From Paraspadella gotoi (lineage: Eukaryota > Chaetognatha), in contig CM119267.1 of assembly GCA_051294375.1 (NCBI GenBank), positions 5,755,992 to 5,819,991 of the forward strand: a DNA stretch of 64,000 nt, written 5' to 3'. The translations under genes and the position numbers were made by a program. The notes under the pieces were generated by a model. It was not told the DNA's origin, made no database searches, and saw only the letters and a program-made list of their open reading frames with translations. Positions within the stretch are counted from its first letter, which is position 1. Each line of letters opens with the position of its first letter. Shown here piece by piece: positions 36,763-47,233 of this stretch.

Positions 36763-38626
36763 CGGTGAAAAGTTGAGGAACCTGAGAAGAGAAACTTTTA
36801 TTTCGAACGGGATTGATGGAGATTTTCTTTTTCTTTTTTTTTTTTTTTACGACGAGCGAATTGATCCTGTCATTTTCTTTATGGGTTTTTTTCTTTTTTA
36901 GAGCGAATTGATCCTTTCATCTCTTACTCTTTTATTTTCGGATGAAAGGCGAATTATGCTGTTAAATCTCCGTTTTTCCAAGATTATCAAACAAAAAAAA
37001 ACGATGGAGTATGAGTTATTGAGCAAGGTTAAATAAGAAAAGGGTTACTATCTTAATTCTCCAATGAAAGCACTCAGAAGCTCGGGATGTCTTTAGCAAA
37101 TAAACAAAATTACTCACTGAACAAACTAACACAAAATAGAAAAATACTTTTTCTTAAGAATTTTTTTTCCTAATTTCAAAACCAAAATAAAAACTTATCC
37201 TCCCGGGGTTACATTATTTTTCTCTGGTGAGGCTCCGAGGTATTCCCCCGACGGGTACGTCTTCGTGGCCAATCAAATGGCGACGGGTGGACCAATCGGA
37301 CCAATCAGCGCTCGCTCCCTTAATTGAAGAGGGAAAAAGAATAAAAAAAAAGAGGCGCGGCCACGAGGTCGTGGGGATGAAGGAGAAACGAGGACTCGTG
37401 GCCGACGCTGCCAGAGATTTTCCAGATGAACGCCGCGCCTAAACAAATAAATGAGAATTCTGAATTCGGCGGCGAAGAGAGGAGAGGGGTCCGAAAAGAT
37501 TTGCAGAGGACAGCGGCGATGCTGAATCTTCGAATAAGACTAGGGCTCTTTATGACCCAGGTTGCTACATCCTTAATAAATTTCTGAAATTTAATCAGCA
37601 TCCAATATTACAATTTCATTCCTTTGCTCTTTGAAATATTATTTAACAAATTTCGAACTTCACGAATTTTTCTTGTCTGAAAACTGGCGACGCAATCGAG
37701 TACTTCCATCCCATCCGCTCTTGCCCCCCCCCCCCGACTCGCTCCCCAGTTTCGTAGCTCGACTTCGATGCGCGCAGAAATACAAACAACACGTGCTACC
37801 AAAAGTCGGTCTCTGTTCAAATCGACTGGGGGTTCTTTGGCTGGTTCGTTTGTTTCTTTCCTTCTCTCTCTTTCTCTCTCTCTCTCTCTCTCGTGAAATC
37901 ACCCGGAGGAATTTTCGGGATTTGTTTACGCGTTGTACAAAAGGGTAAGGCGATGGAAAGGGGGAGCCCTTTGGGGGGGGACGCTTGAGGAAATTGGGCC
38001 GCCCCTCGCATTCTCGGGGGGCTTCGTTTGTTTAGAGGGCGAGATTTTTGGCTTCTTATCTTGATCTGGGTTTCTGCAACGTTTGCCTCGAGGGGAAGGG
38101 GCAAAGGTTGGGGGTAAGTGTTGGAGGAGGGGGGAGGAAAAGGGGAAGGGCAAAAGGGGGAAAGATCATAGCGAGCTGAGGGAGAACTGAAGTTTTTTTG
38201 TTTTCGCGACAACGGCGATGACAGATTACATTTCCAAATGTAGAAAAGGGGATCGAGCGCAAAGTTTTTTTGCTCACCAGTATCCAACGATATTGCATTT
38301 TACGACCAGGTCGGCGATCCGTCAGAATGAACATCTTTACCGACGACGTAAACCAACTCGTATTATCGCTGTATTGTCTTTTTCTATTTCCCTACGTGAT
38401 AATTACGAGCCACCATTCAAGGGCCTTTCTTATTATCTTATTCGGTCTACCCATAGCCCAAAAACTGCGACCTTTTACGTTTTAGTCCATGGGTCTTTGA
38501 GGAATTCGCTGTTTCGACGAACCGCGGACAGAGTTCGGCCAGAATTTAGAGTAGAGTATTCAGAATCATCCGCGAATGAGGCTTCGGTTAATCGGAGACG
38601 GGAAGTCCAGACGAAGCGAGAGAGAG

Positions 38627-38636
38627 NNNNNNNNNN
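38627..38636. other. Assembly gap (10 N)
   Basis: A short gap between an AG tract and a GACA tract. Confidence 0.99.
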
Positions 38637-39096
38637 AGAGAAACAGACAGACAGACTGACTATCCTGTCCAGAAAAGACAAATCCCTGAAAGGAATGATC
38701 GGCTCTAAACTAAACACAGAAAAACCAAGTCCTATGGTAATCTGGCGAGCTGTACCAAGAATACTTTATTAAAAGTTTTAACTTTGCTAAATTTCATACG
38801 TACAGAAACCAAAGAATTATTACTGATATTTATGTATAATATTGTATATTGTATATTCAACATCATAAAACAACAGCCAGTTCACGGATGAACACACAAA
38901 AATGAGCTTAAAAATTTTCAAAATGATCTCATAAGGTTTTTTATTATATCATGTTCAAGTAAATTGTATATAGAGTATTGAAAATATGTATCGTAAACAC
39001 TAAACAGAGCGAGAGATTAAGTCTAAAAAACGGCAACAAATCCAATGTAACAGCGCGGTGAGTCATTTTCTCCGTTATAACCCGACGAATCAACCA

Positions 39097-40754
39097 TCAA
39101 GTATGTCCCTTCTCCGGATCGGTCCAACCCTCCACGGCCTCTTCCACCAAGGTGGCGTCCTCTTCAACGTCCATGAGGAGCTTCTTGCCGACGACTTCTT
39201 TCAACCACTGTGGACGAACGCCATGCGGTTCGGCTACCTGATAAATAATCATAATTAAAAAACCGCGTTTAATAAAGGAAACTAAAAAATGAAACGAATT
39301 TTAATCAATGAAATCCTGTCTTCTTCAAACCCATCCCCCCACCTCTCCGTAATCTCTCCTGCCCCGCCTCACAACCTTGACGACGAGAACGTCTTCAGCG
39401 AGCGTCTCTCCGGCTTGCAGCCTCCTTGCAGCGACGAGCGACTTCCCGAGTTTACCGCGGCACGCCTCCTCCGAAGCCATGATCCTCTTCTCCGGACTTC
39501 CCATGGCCGCTTCAACCAGACGGACAGAGCGGACGAGCTCCTTTAACTCGTGAGGTTCGAGACTTCCTTCGTGATCGCTTCCTTTCAGAGTTTTGTCAAA
39601 TGTCACGTGGCGTTCTAAAACCTGGAAAAAAGAAAAATGGGGGGAAAAAATTTAGTTTTGACCGGGTTGCTAGAAATCTTAAAAAAGTAGTAGTAGTGGT
39701 GGTAGTAGTAGTATTTAAATGAATGATATCTTTCGAATCCCCAGTCTCTCCTCGCCTGTAATCGCAATATATATACCTTAGCGCCCATCGCGACAGCAGC
39801 GACGGAGATGGGGATCCCAGTCTCGTGTCCGCTGTAGCCGACGGGAATATCGGGAAATTCCCTGGCGTACGTTTGGATGCATCGAAGGTTGACGTCCTCA
39901 GCGCCCAGTGGGTAAGTGGAGGTGCACTGAAGTATGCAAAAGTTCGGGTTGAGACTCTTGACGGTCTCGTAAGCGGTACGGACGGTCGCCATGTCGCACA
40001 TGCCCGTCGAAACGACCATTGGCTTCTTCTTGGCGGCGGCGTGAGCGAGGTAAGTCGTGCTGTTGGTGTCGTTGGAGGGAACTTTTAAAAAAGGGACCTA
40101 CATGGGATAAAAAACGTTTCCAAGTCTTATTTAAATAAAAAAGTTTCCATTTTTCATTTATCATAACACAATAAAACCCCGTGATGCCAATAAGTTCACT
40201 AATATTATCCAATCGAATAACATCATCACCTTCAAATCGTCGAGAAGAAAGTCTATGGCCTTGAGATCCATCGCCGAAGCGGAAAAAAAGATTCCGACTT
40301 CAGCGGCGAATTTCTGCAGCTGACGGTATTCGTCGTGGGAGAACTCGAGATGGCGCTTGTGTTCGCCGTAGGTGTCGCCCCACGAATGTTTAGAGAGGTA
40401 GGGGCGCGCGAGAGCTTCTCGGTTGAATTTGTGTTCGAGTTCGCTCTTTTGGAACTTGGCGCAGTCCGCCCCGCAATCTTTCGCCATTTTGATCATTTGC
40501 TTGGCGATTTCGATGTCGCCCTTGAGGGTTTCAGAAAAAATGAATACAAAATACAGAAAACAAAACGAGAAAAAATTATGCCTTAATCATGTAACAAATA
40601 AAATACTAATTAAAATTTTGTGAACTAATTCATTTAAAAATATTTATTCCCTCGTCACTCTCACCTGATGATTTTGTCCGATTTCGGCGATGATGAAGCA
40701 AGGGTGGCCGTCGCCCACGAATCGGCCGGGACAAAGTTCGAACTCTCTCGGCAT
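39097..40754 (-). CDS. NANS: N-acetylneuraminic acid (sialic acid) synthase
   Basis: Five exons: 40754-40665, 40520-40230, 40097-39777, 39621-39373, 39237-39097 (363 aa; human 359). The enzyme condenses ManNAc-6-P with phosphoenolpyruvate to make sialic acid 9-phosphate in the cytosol. The start MPREFELCPGRFVGDGHPCF aligns with the human N-terminus. The NeuB TIM barrel includes IIAEIGQNHQ, GADCAKFQKSELEHKFNR, SKHSWGDTYGEHKRHLEFSH, LQCTSTYPLGAEDVNLR, GYSGHETGI and LERHVTFDKTLKGSDHEGSL. The C-terminal antifreeze-like (SAF) domain is AEPHGVRPQWLKEVVGKKLL. The exon 4 donor could instead be 39376, changing one Val. It is the last gene of the second tight block. Confidence 0.95.
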
Positions 40755-41045
40755 CTCGGGATTGATTGGTCTCGGATTGATGAATCTTTTTGCAAGAAAA
40801 TATGGAACCCAGAGATCAAGTAAAATATTTTTCTTAAAAAGAAAACAAGGTCGTCAGCATCCATTATCTTGTCAAACTCCAAGGCATGTTAAGTTGTAAA
40901 AATAGATATAATAATAAATCTTGAGACTGAAAATGGTCATTTTAACCAAACCTCACTTGGATGCTCGCAGAAAAAAAAAAAGAGAAATGCAAATTAAAAA
41001 TATTAAAAATAAAGGTCAATAAACGCTACCGAGAATTCTCATTGC

Positions 41046-41963
41046 TCATCCGTGATCCTCTTCACCGGGACCGGGACATTGTTTGTCCATGGTTTCTTGA
41101 TTGTCGTACTGCGTCCCGCACCAACTGCAGAACCAGTAGGTCGACCTCAGGTATTCGTTGATGACGAGGAGTTTATCACGCGGTTCCAGCTCCTCTTCAT
41201 CATCATCATCATCATCATCATCCTCCTCATCGACGACGACCGCCGCCGAGCTGCCACCTTCCTCTCCATCTTCCTCTCCTTCCCCCGTCTTCCAATAACT
41301 CTCTGGCCAGTACCATTTGTAAACTGGTTCGGTCCACCCTTGCTCAGTGTCGAGCTGCATGCAAACATTTTGCGCGTCCCTCAACTCGCCCGCCGTTTTC
41401 TTTCCGACGAACTTGTCCCTCATTCGCTGACGATAGTCTTCGGTGATGGTGGCTTCGTTGGCCTTGCGGCGTTTCACCTTTTAAAAAATATAAGAAAGAA
41501 AATGTAAACCACTGAATAGGATTTATAATATTGACAATAACGTCAAAATCTTAACTCCCAAGAACCAACTCACCAACTTCGCCACCAACTCCTTCTGCTT
41601 CCTCTTCCGGTCCGCCTCGCCACCCAACCCTTCCCGTGTCGTCTTCACGTTGATAGGGACGGGTTCCTTGCGCCCGTCCCCGGCCTTGCCCAGGGCCATT
41701 CCCTCTTTGAAGCCCATCTTGGCCAAAAGTTTGAAGCCTTTGTTGCCGGTGTCAAGCGCGGTTTCCAACCCCTCCTCCCGCTTTTCGGCCTCAAGGACCT
41801 TTTTCGGCTTGAACCTCTCTCGATGGCCTTTGTCGAGTTCGGCTTTTTTTCGGTCGAGGGCGAAGCGCCGCTTTGAGGCTCCGTGTACCAGTCCGGGCCG
41901 GACGTCCGCGCAGGCGCCTAGAACGGCCGCCGACATGTAGTCTTCCTCCTCGGAGGAGGACAT
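41046..41963 (-). CDS. GPATCH11: G-patch domain-containing protein 11
   Basis: Two exons: 41963-41574 and 41477-41046 (273 aa). G-patch proteins activate DEAH-box RNA helicases; GPATCH11 has been reported at kinetochores and in splicing contexts. The N-terminus (SSSEEEDYMSAA...DVRPGL) matches the family. A coiled Lys/Glu helix leads into the G-patch at about 74-115 (NKGFKLLAKMGFKEGMALGK, then EPVPINVKTTREGLG). The C-terminal DUF4187-type module has two CxxC-like cysteines (STYWFCSWCGTQYDN) and ends CPGPGEEDHG. A run of eight Asp is encoded by a (GAT)n microsatellite at about 41197-41222. An ACTCCAG acceptor-like site lies 14 bp before the ATG. NANS starts 291 bp downstream. Confidence 0.94.
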
Positions 41964-42112
41964 TGGAGTTCCAAATGCTGGAGTAACTTTCTCTTTAAAT
42001 AATTATAACAGAGTGAATATTGAATAACTGGTAATAAGAAAAACAACAATTAAATCTCGATCTTGACAAAAAATCTAAAAACTTTTGTCAAAAAAACATC
42101 CGTGATCGGTTT

Positions 42113-43676
42113 CTACGAGTTCCTTTCTTCGAATCCCTCGATGTCGATATCTTCCAGGACATTCTTGACGACGGCTCTGACTAGAGTGGTACCCGACCCT
42201 TCGTCCTCGACCACGAGTTCTTTCCTCACTTTCTTCCATTTTCGATGGAGCAAAGATTCCACGGTGGCGCGATCGTAGATTTTCCCGGGATTCCTGCGTC
42301 CCTGTTCTAGGAAGAACATCTTTTCCACGCCCACTCCGACGGAACGTTCGGTCTCGATGGCGCGGATCGGACCCTGAAATGGAAGAGTGGGGATAAAATG
42401 GCTTAAATATTACAACAATGGGGGAAAAAAAGGAAGATTCCAGCCGGAGGACGCCGATAACCTGAAATGCGTCTAAAGAGTTCTTTGCCACTTGATTCAA
42501 GGCTTTTTCTTCGGAGGAGAAGAGGAGGAGACCGTTGGGTTTGAGCAACACGTAAGCAGCTTCGATCCCCGCGTGAAGTTCGTTGAGTTCATCGTTGATG
42601 AAGTATCTGAGACAAGAAAGATAATATTTTTTTATAGTCAATGAGGATTATGGAGTATAAACGCGTCTCCCACCTTAGAACCCTCAACGCGTTCTGGGCA
42701 ATTTTTTTCCCACGTGCCGCGTTCTCCGCATCTGAGTGATGATCCTTGAAGGCGATCCCGGAAGTGACGGCCTCCAGATCCACCGTCGTCTCGATCTTCC
42801 CGAAGGCGTACTTGGCGTCGAAAAGGGCGGCGGCGAGCGACTTGGCGTTGCGCTCGTCGCCGTACTTTTTGAAGAGTTCCGTCAGCTGTTGTTGGGGAAG
42901 ATGGAAAAGGACGTCGGCGGCGGCGAGGGTGGAGGGAATCGACGCGTCCGCCGAGTCGGCGTCCATCCGCAGATCGAGAGGCGACGAAATTCCGCGGAGG
43001 ACAGAGAATCCGCGGGAAGGGTCCTTCTCTTGGAGGGAGGAAATTCCTGAAATGATAGAATTGGAATAAGTTTAAAATATTTCTAATAATTTAATCAACA
43101 AATTAAGATTTCGTTACCTGCGTCTAAAAGGACGACATCAGCAAAACCAGGATGGGAGACGTAAGATTGAAATTCCGTTAGGCATTCGCTGAATCTGAAA
43201 TGTCGGGGGGGGGGAGAGAAACGGAAAACAGTCGATGACAAATACAATTAGCCTATTCAACGAATTCGTTCGCCACTGGCCAATCCTCCAGAATCTTCTG
43301 ATTTCTATACCTACTTGGCCTTGATCGGTACGACCTTCCGCGTCTCCCGCTTCGCCAACTCCGCCGCCGCTCTCACGGCCGCGGGATCGCGATCCGCAGC
43401 AAAGAGAAGAAGCCTCTCGTCGTCGAACTCCTTCAGCGCCGCCGTCGAGTGAGATCCAGACCCGAAAGTCATGTCAACGATGACGGGAAACGCTCGTCCG
43501 GGCGGCGAAGAGGCGGCGAAGGAAGAGTTTAAGGAGTCTCGCATCAACGCGAGAAGAAGAGGCGTCAATCGGTTAGTGGGTGGCCAGGAGTGGGAGACGG
43601 AATCGGAGGAGCGTCGATGCGGACACCGACGCAGGGAACGGGGGAGGAGAAAGACAGGCGGTGGGCGTGGAGGCAT
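42113..43676 (-). CDS. METTL15: Mitochondrial 12S rRNA N4-cytidine methyltransferase (RsmH family)
   Basis: Five exons: 43676-43315, 43194-43118, 43046-42674, 42606-42462, 42373-42113 (405 aa; human about 407). The enzyme methylates a cytidine of mitochondrial small-subunit rRNA. The first 35 residues are Arg/Ser/Pro-rich with almost no acidic residues, fitting a mitochondrial presequence. SAM-binding motif I is VDMTFGSGSHST (about 68-79), followed by ADRDPAAV. Family features follow: VVLLDAGISSLQEKDPSRGF, SPLDLRMD, and AADVLFHLPQQQLTELFKK. NDELNELHAGIEAAYVLLKP is also present. The usual SFHSLEDR motif reads LFSSEEKAL, losing the His. An in-frame ATG is absent before 43676, and a short out-of-frame upstream ORF lies in the leader. 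GPATCH11 starts 149 bp downstream. Confidence 0.92.
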
Positions 43677-43905
43677 CGCGAAAGGGGTTTTTTGTTTTTT
43701 TAAACGCAAAAGTTTATGTCCAACATTCCGTCTGTCGAAAACTGAATGAGGCAAAAAAATAAAAATAAAAAAATTAAAAAATTAGAGGCCAAGTGCAAAA
43801 AATACGTATGCAGACAATAAGTGAGGGAAAAATGGACGGAGTTGTAAAATTTGGCAATTTTTATTTGGACGGATTGGTTCAGTTGTAAATAAATATAAAC
43901 ATCAT

Positions 43906-45207
43906 TTAATCCATGACTTTTCTTCTCACGTGAAGGCAAACGAGTCTGTCCCGGATCGAAGCCTCCTCGTCGACGAGCCTCACCCACCCAGCCCCTTCCA
44001 CCGTCTCTTCTTCCCGCCACGAGACGACACCATCGCTCGCCAACTCGTCTGCGGACATCTCGAACTTTCGCAGCGAAGGATCCGCGACCAACTCGAGCCC
44101 GGCGCCAGCGAGGTCGTCGATCCCGAGTTTCTTGGCCACCTCGGCAGCAGCATCGGCGATGGAATCGGTTGATCGCAGCCGGAAACGCAAAACCTGGTTG
44201 TGGTCGCTCCGATGGTAGACGCGGACCCGGACTGGCACGACACCGGAAGCGAAGGCTTCGCGAGGCGAGGGACGTATCAAGCGACGTAGGTCGGCTCGCG
44301 GGTGACGCACTTCGCCAGAAGCGTCGATGACTGTGGAAGGCACTCGCGCGAGATAACCGGAAGCGGGCGAAGTCGGGCGCGCGTTGATTGGGCGCGGCCG
44401 AAACTTGGCCGAGGAACGCTCGTCTCGCCGACGAAGCGCCGGGTGGTCGACGCTCGGGATCAAACCGCGCGCCGTCAATTCCCTCGCCGTAGGATGATCC
44501 GCGCTGCGATCTTCGAATCGAAACCCTCGTCGGTCGCGCGAACGAAGCTCGACGCCGTCGGGAAAATCGAATTGGAGGCGAGAAGGAAGAAAACCGTCGG
44601 CGATCTCGCTTAGAGTCTGTTCGCCCCACGAGGAGTCGTAGGGCATGAGAGGGTAGCCGGAAATCTTGAGGCCGTTGGCGAACCAGAAGACCTCCAGCGC
44701 CGGGTCGTCGGAATCCGAGTCGGGATTTCCGTGTTCGTCGCCGTCGGGGAAGGAAGAGATCAAAGAGGCAAAGTCGACGTCGACATTTTTCCGGCGAAAC
44801 TCGTCGATCTCTTCCGGAGTCAATTCTTTCATCGCTTCTTCGGCGTCGTCCCCGATCCAGACGAGGTCATAGTCGGAAAACCATTCGTGCATCTCCAGCA
44901 CCATCTTTTCCAGATTCTTGCAGCGCAACTCATAGTAGGAGATGAGAGTCTCGTCGAAGGAGTCGTTGTCCGCCTCGGATTTCGTCGGCCTTTTCAGCTC
45001 CTCCTCCAGCGAAGCGATGCGTTCCGCCTGTCTCTTGATCGTTTTCTCCAACTGCGCCGTTCGTCCTTTGGCGCGGGTTAACTCCAGCTCGAGCTCTTTC
45101 ACTTTGGCAGCGTTGGCGGCAGCGGTGGAGCCGCCGTACTTGGGAAGGGCGGACAAGACGGCGCCGAAAGTCAAGGCGGAAAAGTCTTCATCGTCGCCTT
45201 TAGCCAT
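43906..45207 (-). CDS. UBXN11: UBX domain-containing protein 11-like
   Basis: A single exon of 433 codons. UBXN11 (Socius) is a p97/VCP cofactor-type protein with a coiled coil, a SEP domain and a C-terminal UBX domain, linked to Rho-family signalling. A coiled coil spans about 33-75 (VKELELELTRAKGRTAQLEK). Residues 100-120 carry MHEWFSDYDLVWIGD, a UBXN11 hallmark. A SEP domain spans about 170-230 (SWGEQTLSEIADGFLPSRL). A ubiquitin-like UBX fold occupies about 335-433 (VPVRVRVYHRSDHNQVLRF). The region 225-330 is Arg/Pro-rich and probably disordered. Introns are absent, unlike vertebrate orthologues. A GTACTTAG acceptor-like site lies 22 bp before the ATG. METTL15 starts 229 bp downstream. Confidence 0.85.
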   Translation of the reverse strand: MAKGDDEDFSALTFGAVLSALPKYGGSTAAANAAKVKELELELTRAKGRTAQLEKTIKRQAERIASLEEELKRPTKSEADNDSFDETLISYYELRCKNLEKMVLEMHEWFSDYDLVWIGDDAEEAMKELTPEEIDEFRRKNVDVDFASLISSFPDGDEHGNPDSDSDDPALEVFWFANGLKISGYPLMPYDSSWGEQTLSEIADGFLPSRLQFDFPDGVELRSRDRRGFRFEDRSADHPTARELTARGLIPSVDHPALRRRDERSSAKFRPRPINARPTSPASGYLARVPSTVIDASGEVRHPRADLRRLIRPSPREAFASGVVPVRVRVYHRSDHNQVLRFRLRSTDSIADAAAEVAKKLGIDDLAGAGLELVADPSLRKFEMSADELASDGVVSWREEETVEGAGWVRLVDEEASIRDRLVCLHVRRKVMD

Positions 45208-45459
45208 TTGAGGAGACGTCGGGAAAAAACTAAGTACAAATTAATGAAACTAACAGCGAATATGACGAATCAACAAAAGTTGTTTTCGACGATAAAATTC
45301 TATGACAAGGTAGAAGTCCACCAAAATGTAAAACAACAAGTATGAGTTAACGAAAACAGATTGAAAACTAAGTAGTACAAGACACAAACAACTAATGGTT
45401 TCCTTTCAATTTAGGCAATTCGCATAAGCAAGTCGATTCCCCTTCGAAGTGAAATTGAA

Positions 45460-46537
45460 TCAGATGCTAACGAGTTTGGTTTTTCCGCAAGGAAGTCGCG
45501 AATGCTTGGTTAGCTCGGCGAGGGTCACGAGACCGGGTCGAGACGAGTCCACCATCTCCAATTCTGACGACTTCTTCGACCTTAGAACGACCCTGACCCG
45601 AGGACAACTCGCCCATCCGATCCCTAAGGCCGGCCGCTCCCTGTCCCCGGCCTCCCCGCTACGTCCGCCCACCAAGTGATTGACAACAACGACGGCGAGG
45701 TTGAAGTCCGCGGCGAGGGTCTTGAGTTCGAGCCCGATTGAAGCCAAATAACCTAAGCCCTGATGGCACTCGGGCCCAGCCAGGAGGGTGCTCATGACGA
45801 AGGCGAGACTATCGACAATTAGCAAGGAAGGTTGTTCGGGGCGATCGGTTACGAGTGGCCCCTGAAATGACTGATGCTGTTCTCTCTGCTGCGGCCGGGT
45901 TCGAACATCTTCAAGCGCGGATCGAATCCTTCCCAACGTCTCGAGGAGAGAAAAGCAGTCGTGCGTCGCCACGAAACTCACGCGTTCCATTTCGGGTCTC
46001 AAATCGCGCGTCAACTTCTTCGTCCTCTCCGTCAGCATTTCCGCAAGACAGGCGACGTTGACGGCGACGGAAGAGCTCGTGACAAAGAGCGCACTCTTTC
46101 CGGCGACGGCCGTCTCGGCGGCTAGGCGCAAGCAAGCGCGAGTTTTGCCACTAAGAGTCGCGCCGCAAAACTCGGATACTTCGCCAGTGTACACCCCGCC
46201 ACCCAGGAGACGATCGAGATCAGGGCAGCCGGTCTTCAGAATCGCGGATGAGTAGAGCGATTTGTAAAGAGAGGCGCCTAAAAATTGCCCGATTTAAAGA
46301 AAAATTAAAATTAAAATTGAAAAAAATTACGTTACCCGAAAGAGGTTCGTCAACGGCCTTGAGCACCCCCTTCCTAAGAAGGGCCAGCTCGAGAAAGGTG
46401 AGGGAGCATCGACTGGCGAGGACGTCCAAATCGCTCGCCACGACGTCGACCCCGCAATGGACGCCGGCCGAGCGAAGGGATTGGAGGTGGGCCGGCGATA
46501 ACAGGGGATGGGACTCGGGTCGGAGTCGACCCGTCAT
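45460..46537 (-). CDS. RAD51D: DNA repair protein RAD51 homologue D
   Basis: Two exons: 46537-46336 and 46277-45460 (339 aa; human 328). RAD51D is a RAD51 paralogue of the BCDX2 complex that supports RAD51 filaments in homologous recombination. The N-terminal helical domain (LSPAHLQSLRSAGVHCGVD) is followed by the linker (LYKSLYSSAILKTGCPDLDR). Next come GGGVYTGEVSEFCG and Walker A GATLSGKT (106-113), then Walker B SLLIVDS (about 217-223). ELKTLAADFNLAVVVVNHL matches RAD51D rather than RAD51B, C or XRCC3. A TTTTTTTAG acceptor-like site lies about 40 bp before the ATG, the first in-frame ATG. UBXN11 follows after 252 bp. Confidence 0.94.
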
Positions 46538-46684
46538 TTTTGATCGCAAAAAAAAGTAATTTATGGACGGCCTAAAAAAACATGAAATTTATAGGTTTTT
46601 AAACAAAAATATACATTGTATATTGACACTCACCGAATTGTAAAGTTTTAAAAAGAAACGTTGCCTCGTAAAATGTATCTTTAT

Positions 46685-46762
46685 TCACTTTGACCTCTCT
46701 CTCATCTTTCTTCTCTTCCGTTTCAACCTCCTAACTCTTTTCTTGTGCCACTTGGCCCTCAT
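46685..46762 (-). CDS. RPL41: 60S ribosomal protein eL41 (25 aa)
   Basis: A 25-codon frame that begins MRAKWHKKRVRRLKRK and ends KMRERSK. It differs from the nearly invariant animal eL41 at only a few positions. eL41 is a single basic helix bridging the two ribosomal subunits. The ATG is at 46762 and the TGA at 46685-46687. An AATAAA polyadenylation signal starts within the stop codon. The coding region is uninterrupted. Two acceptor-like sites (GCCTTTCAG, TCTTTTCAG) lie within 30 bp upstream, so the 5' UTR is probably spliced or trans-spliced. RAD51D starts 147 bp downstream on the same strand. The sequence is too specific for chance despite its length. Confidence 0.95.
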   Translation of the reverse strand: MRAKWHKKRVRRLKRKRRKMRERSK

Positions 46763-47233
46763 CGTCCGAGTAACCAAAATCTGAAAAGACTGAAAGGCAG
46801 AAATATGTTGAAATTTTCATGTTGCATTGTGTTACCACTAAGGTGCAGTTTAAATTAAAACGAATGATTTCATTTCGAGTTCGCGAATGACAGTGGTATA
46901 AAATATATTTGAAATCTAATAAGATGTAACAGAAAAAAAAACATTAACTCAGGGAATAAACAAGTTCTTAATTTTTTTTCTTTCTGAGGAGAAAGAAATC
47001 CGGAAGTTAAATCGTTGATCCTTTGATGGGTATTTAAAAAAAAAAAAACAATTTCCGTCAGTTAGATTCTACAAATTCAAACGTAAAAATTAAATACAGA
47101 ATATGTATGATACAATTATCAAATAATGCGAAGCTCTGGACAATTTTTATTAATTTTAGATTCTGTTGGTATAAATCGCTTAACCAGCGGTAATTCCTCA
47201 TGAAAAACTTGGTATAATAAACTTATTGATAGA

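Larger units (their letters stand above)
35143..39096. other. Gene-free repeat-bearing spacer between NANS and the membrane-protein gene
   Basis: About 4 kb with no recognisable coding region on either strand. It holds (AG)n tracts at about 35409-35494 and 36685-36760, a (CT)n tract at about 37865-37892, G-rich patches near 37960-38160 and a 10-base N gap at 38627-38636. Short open frames, for example 37227-37442, have no family resemblance. Confidence 0.6.

Noticed and set aside
37227-37442. 71-codon plus-strand frame in the NANS downstream spacer
   Set aside because: No homology, no splice sites in context, and similar frames occur by chance in this composition.
43700-44629. 309-codon minus-strand frame overlapping UBXN11
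   Set aside because: An Arg/Ser-rich alternative frame of UBXN11; the UBXN11 frame has coiled-coil, SEP and UBX features.
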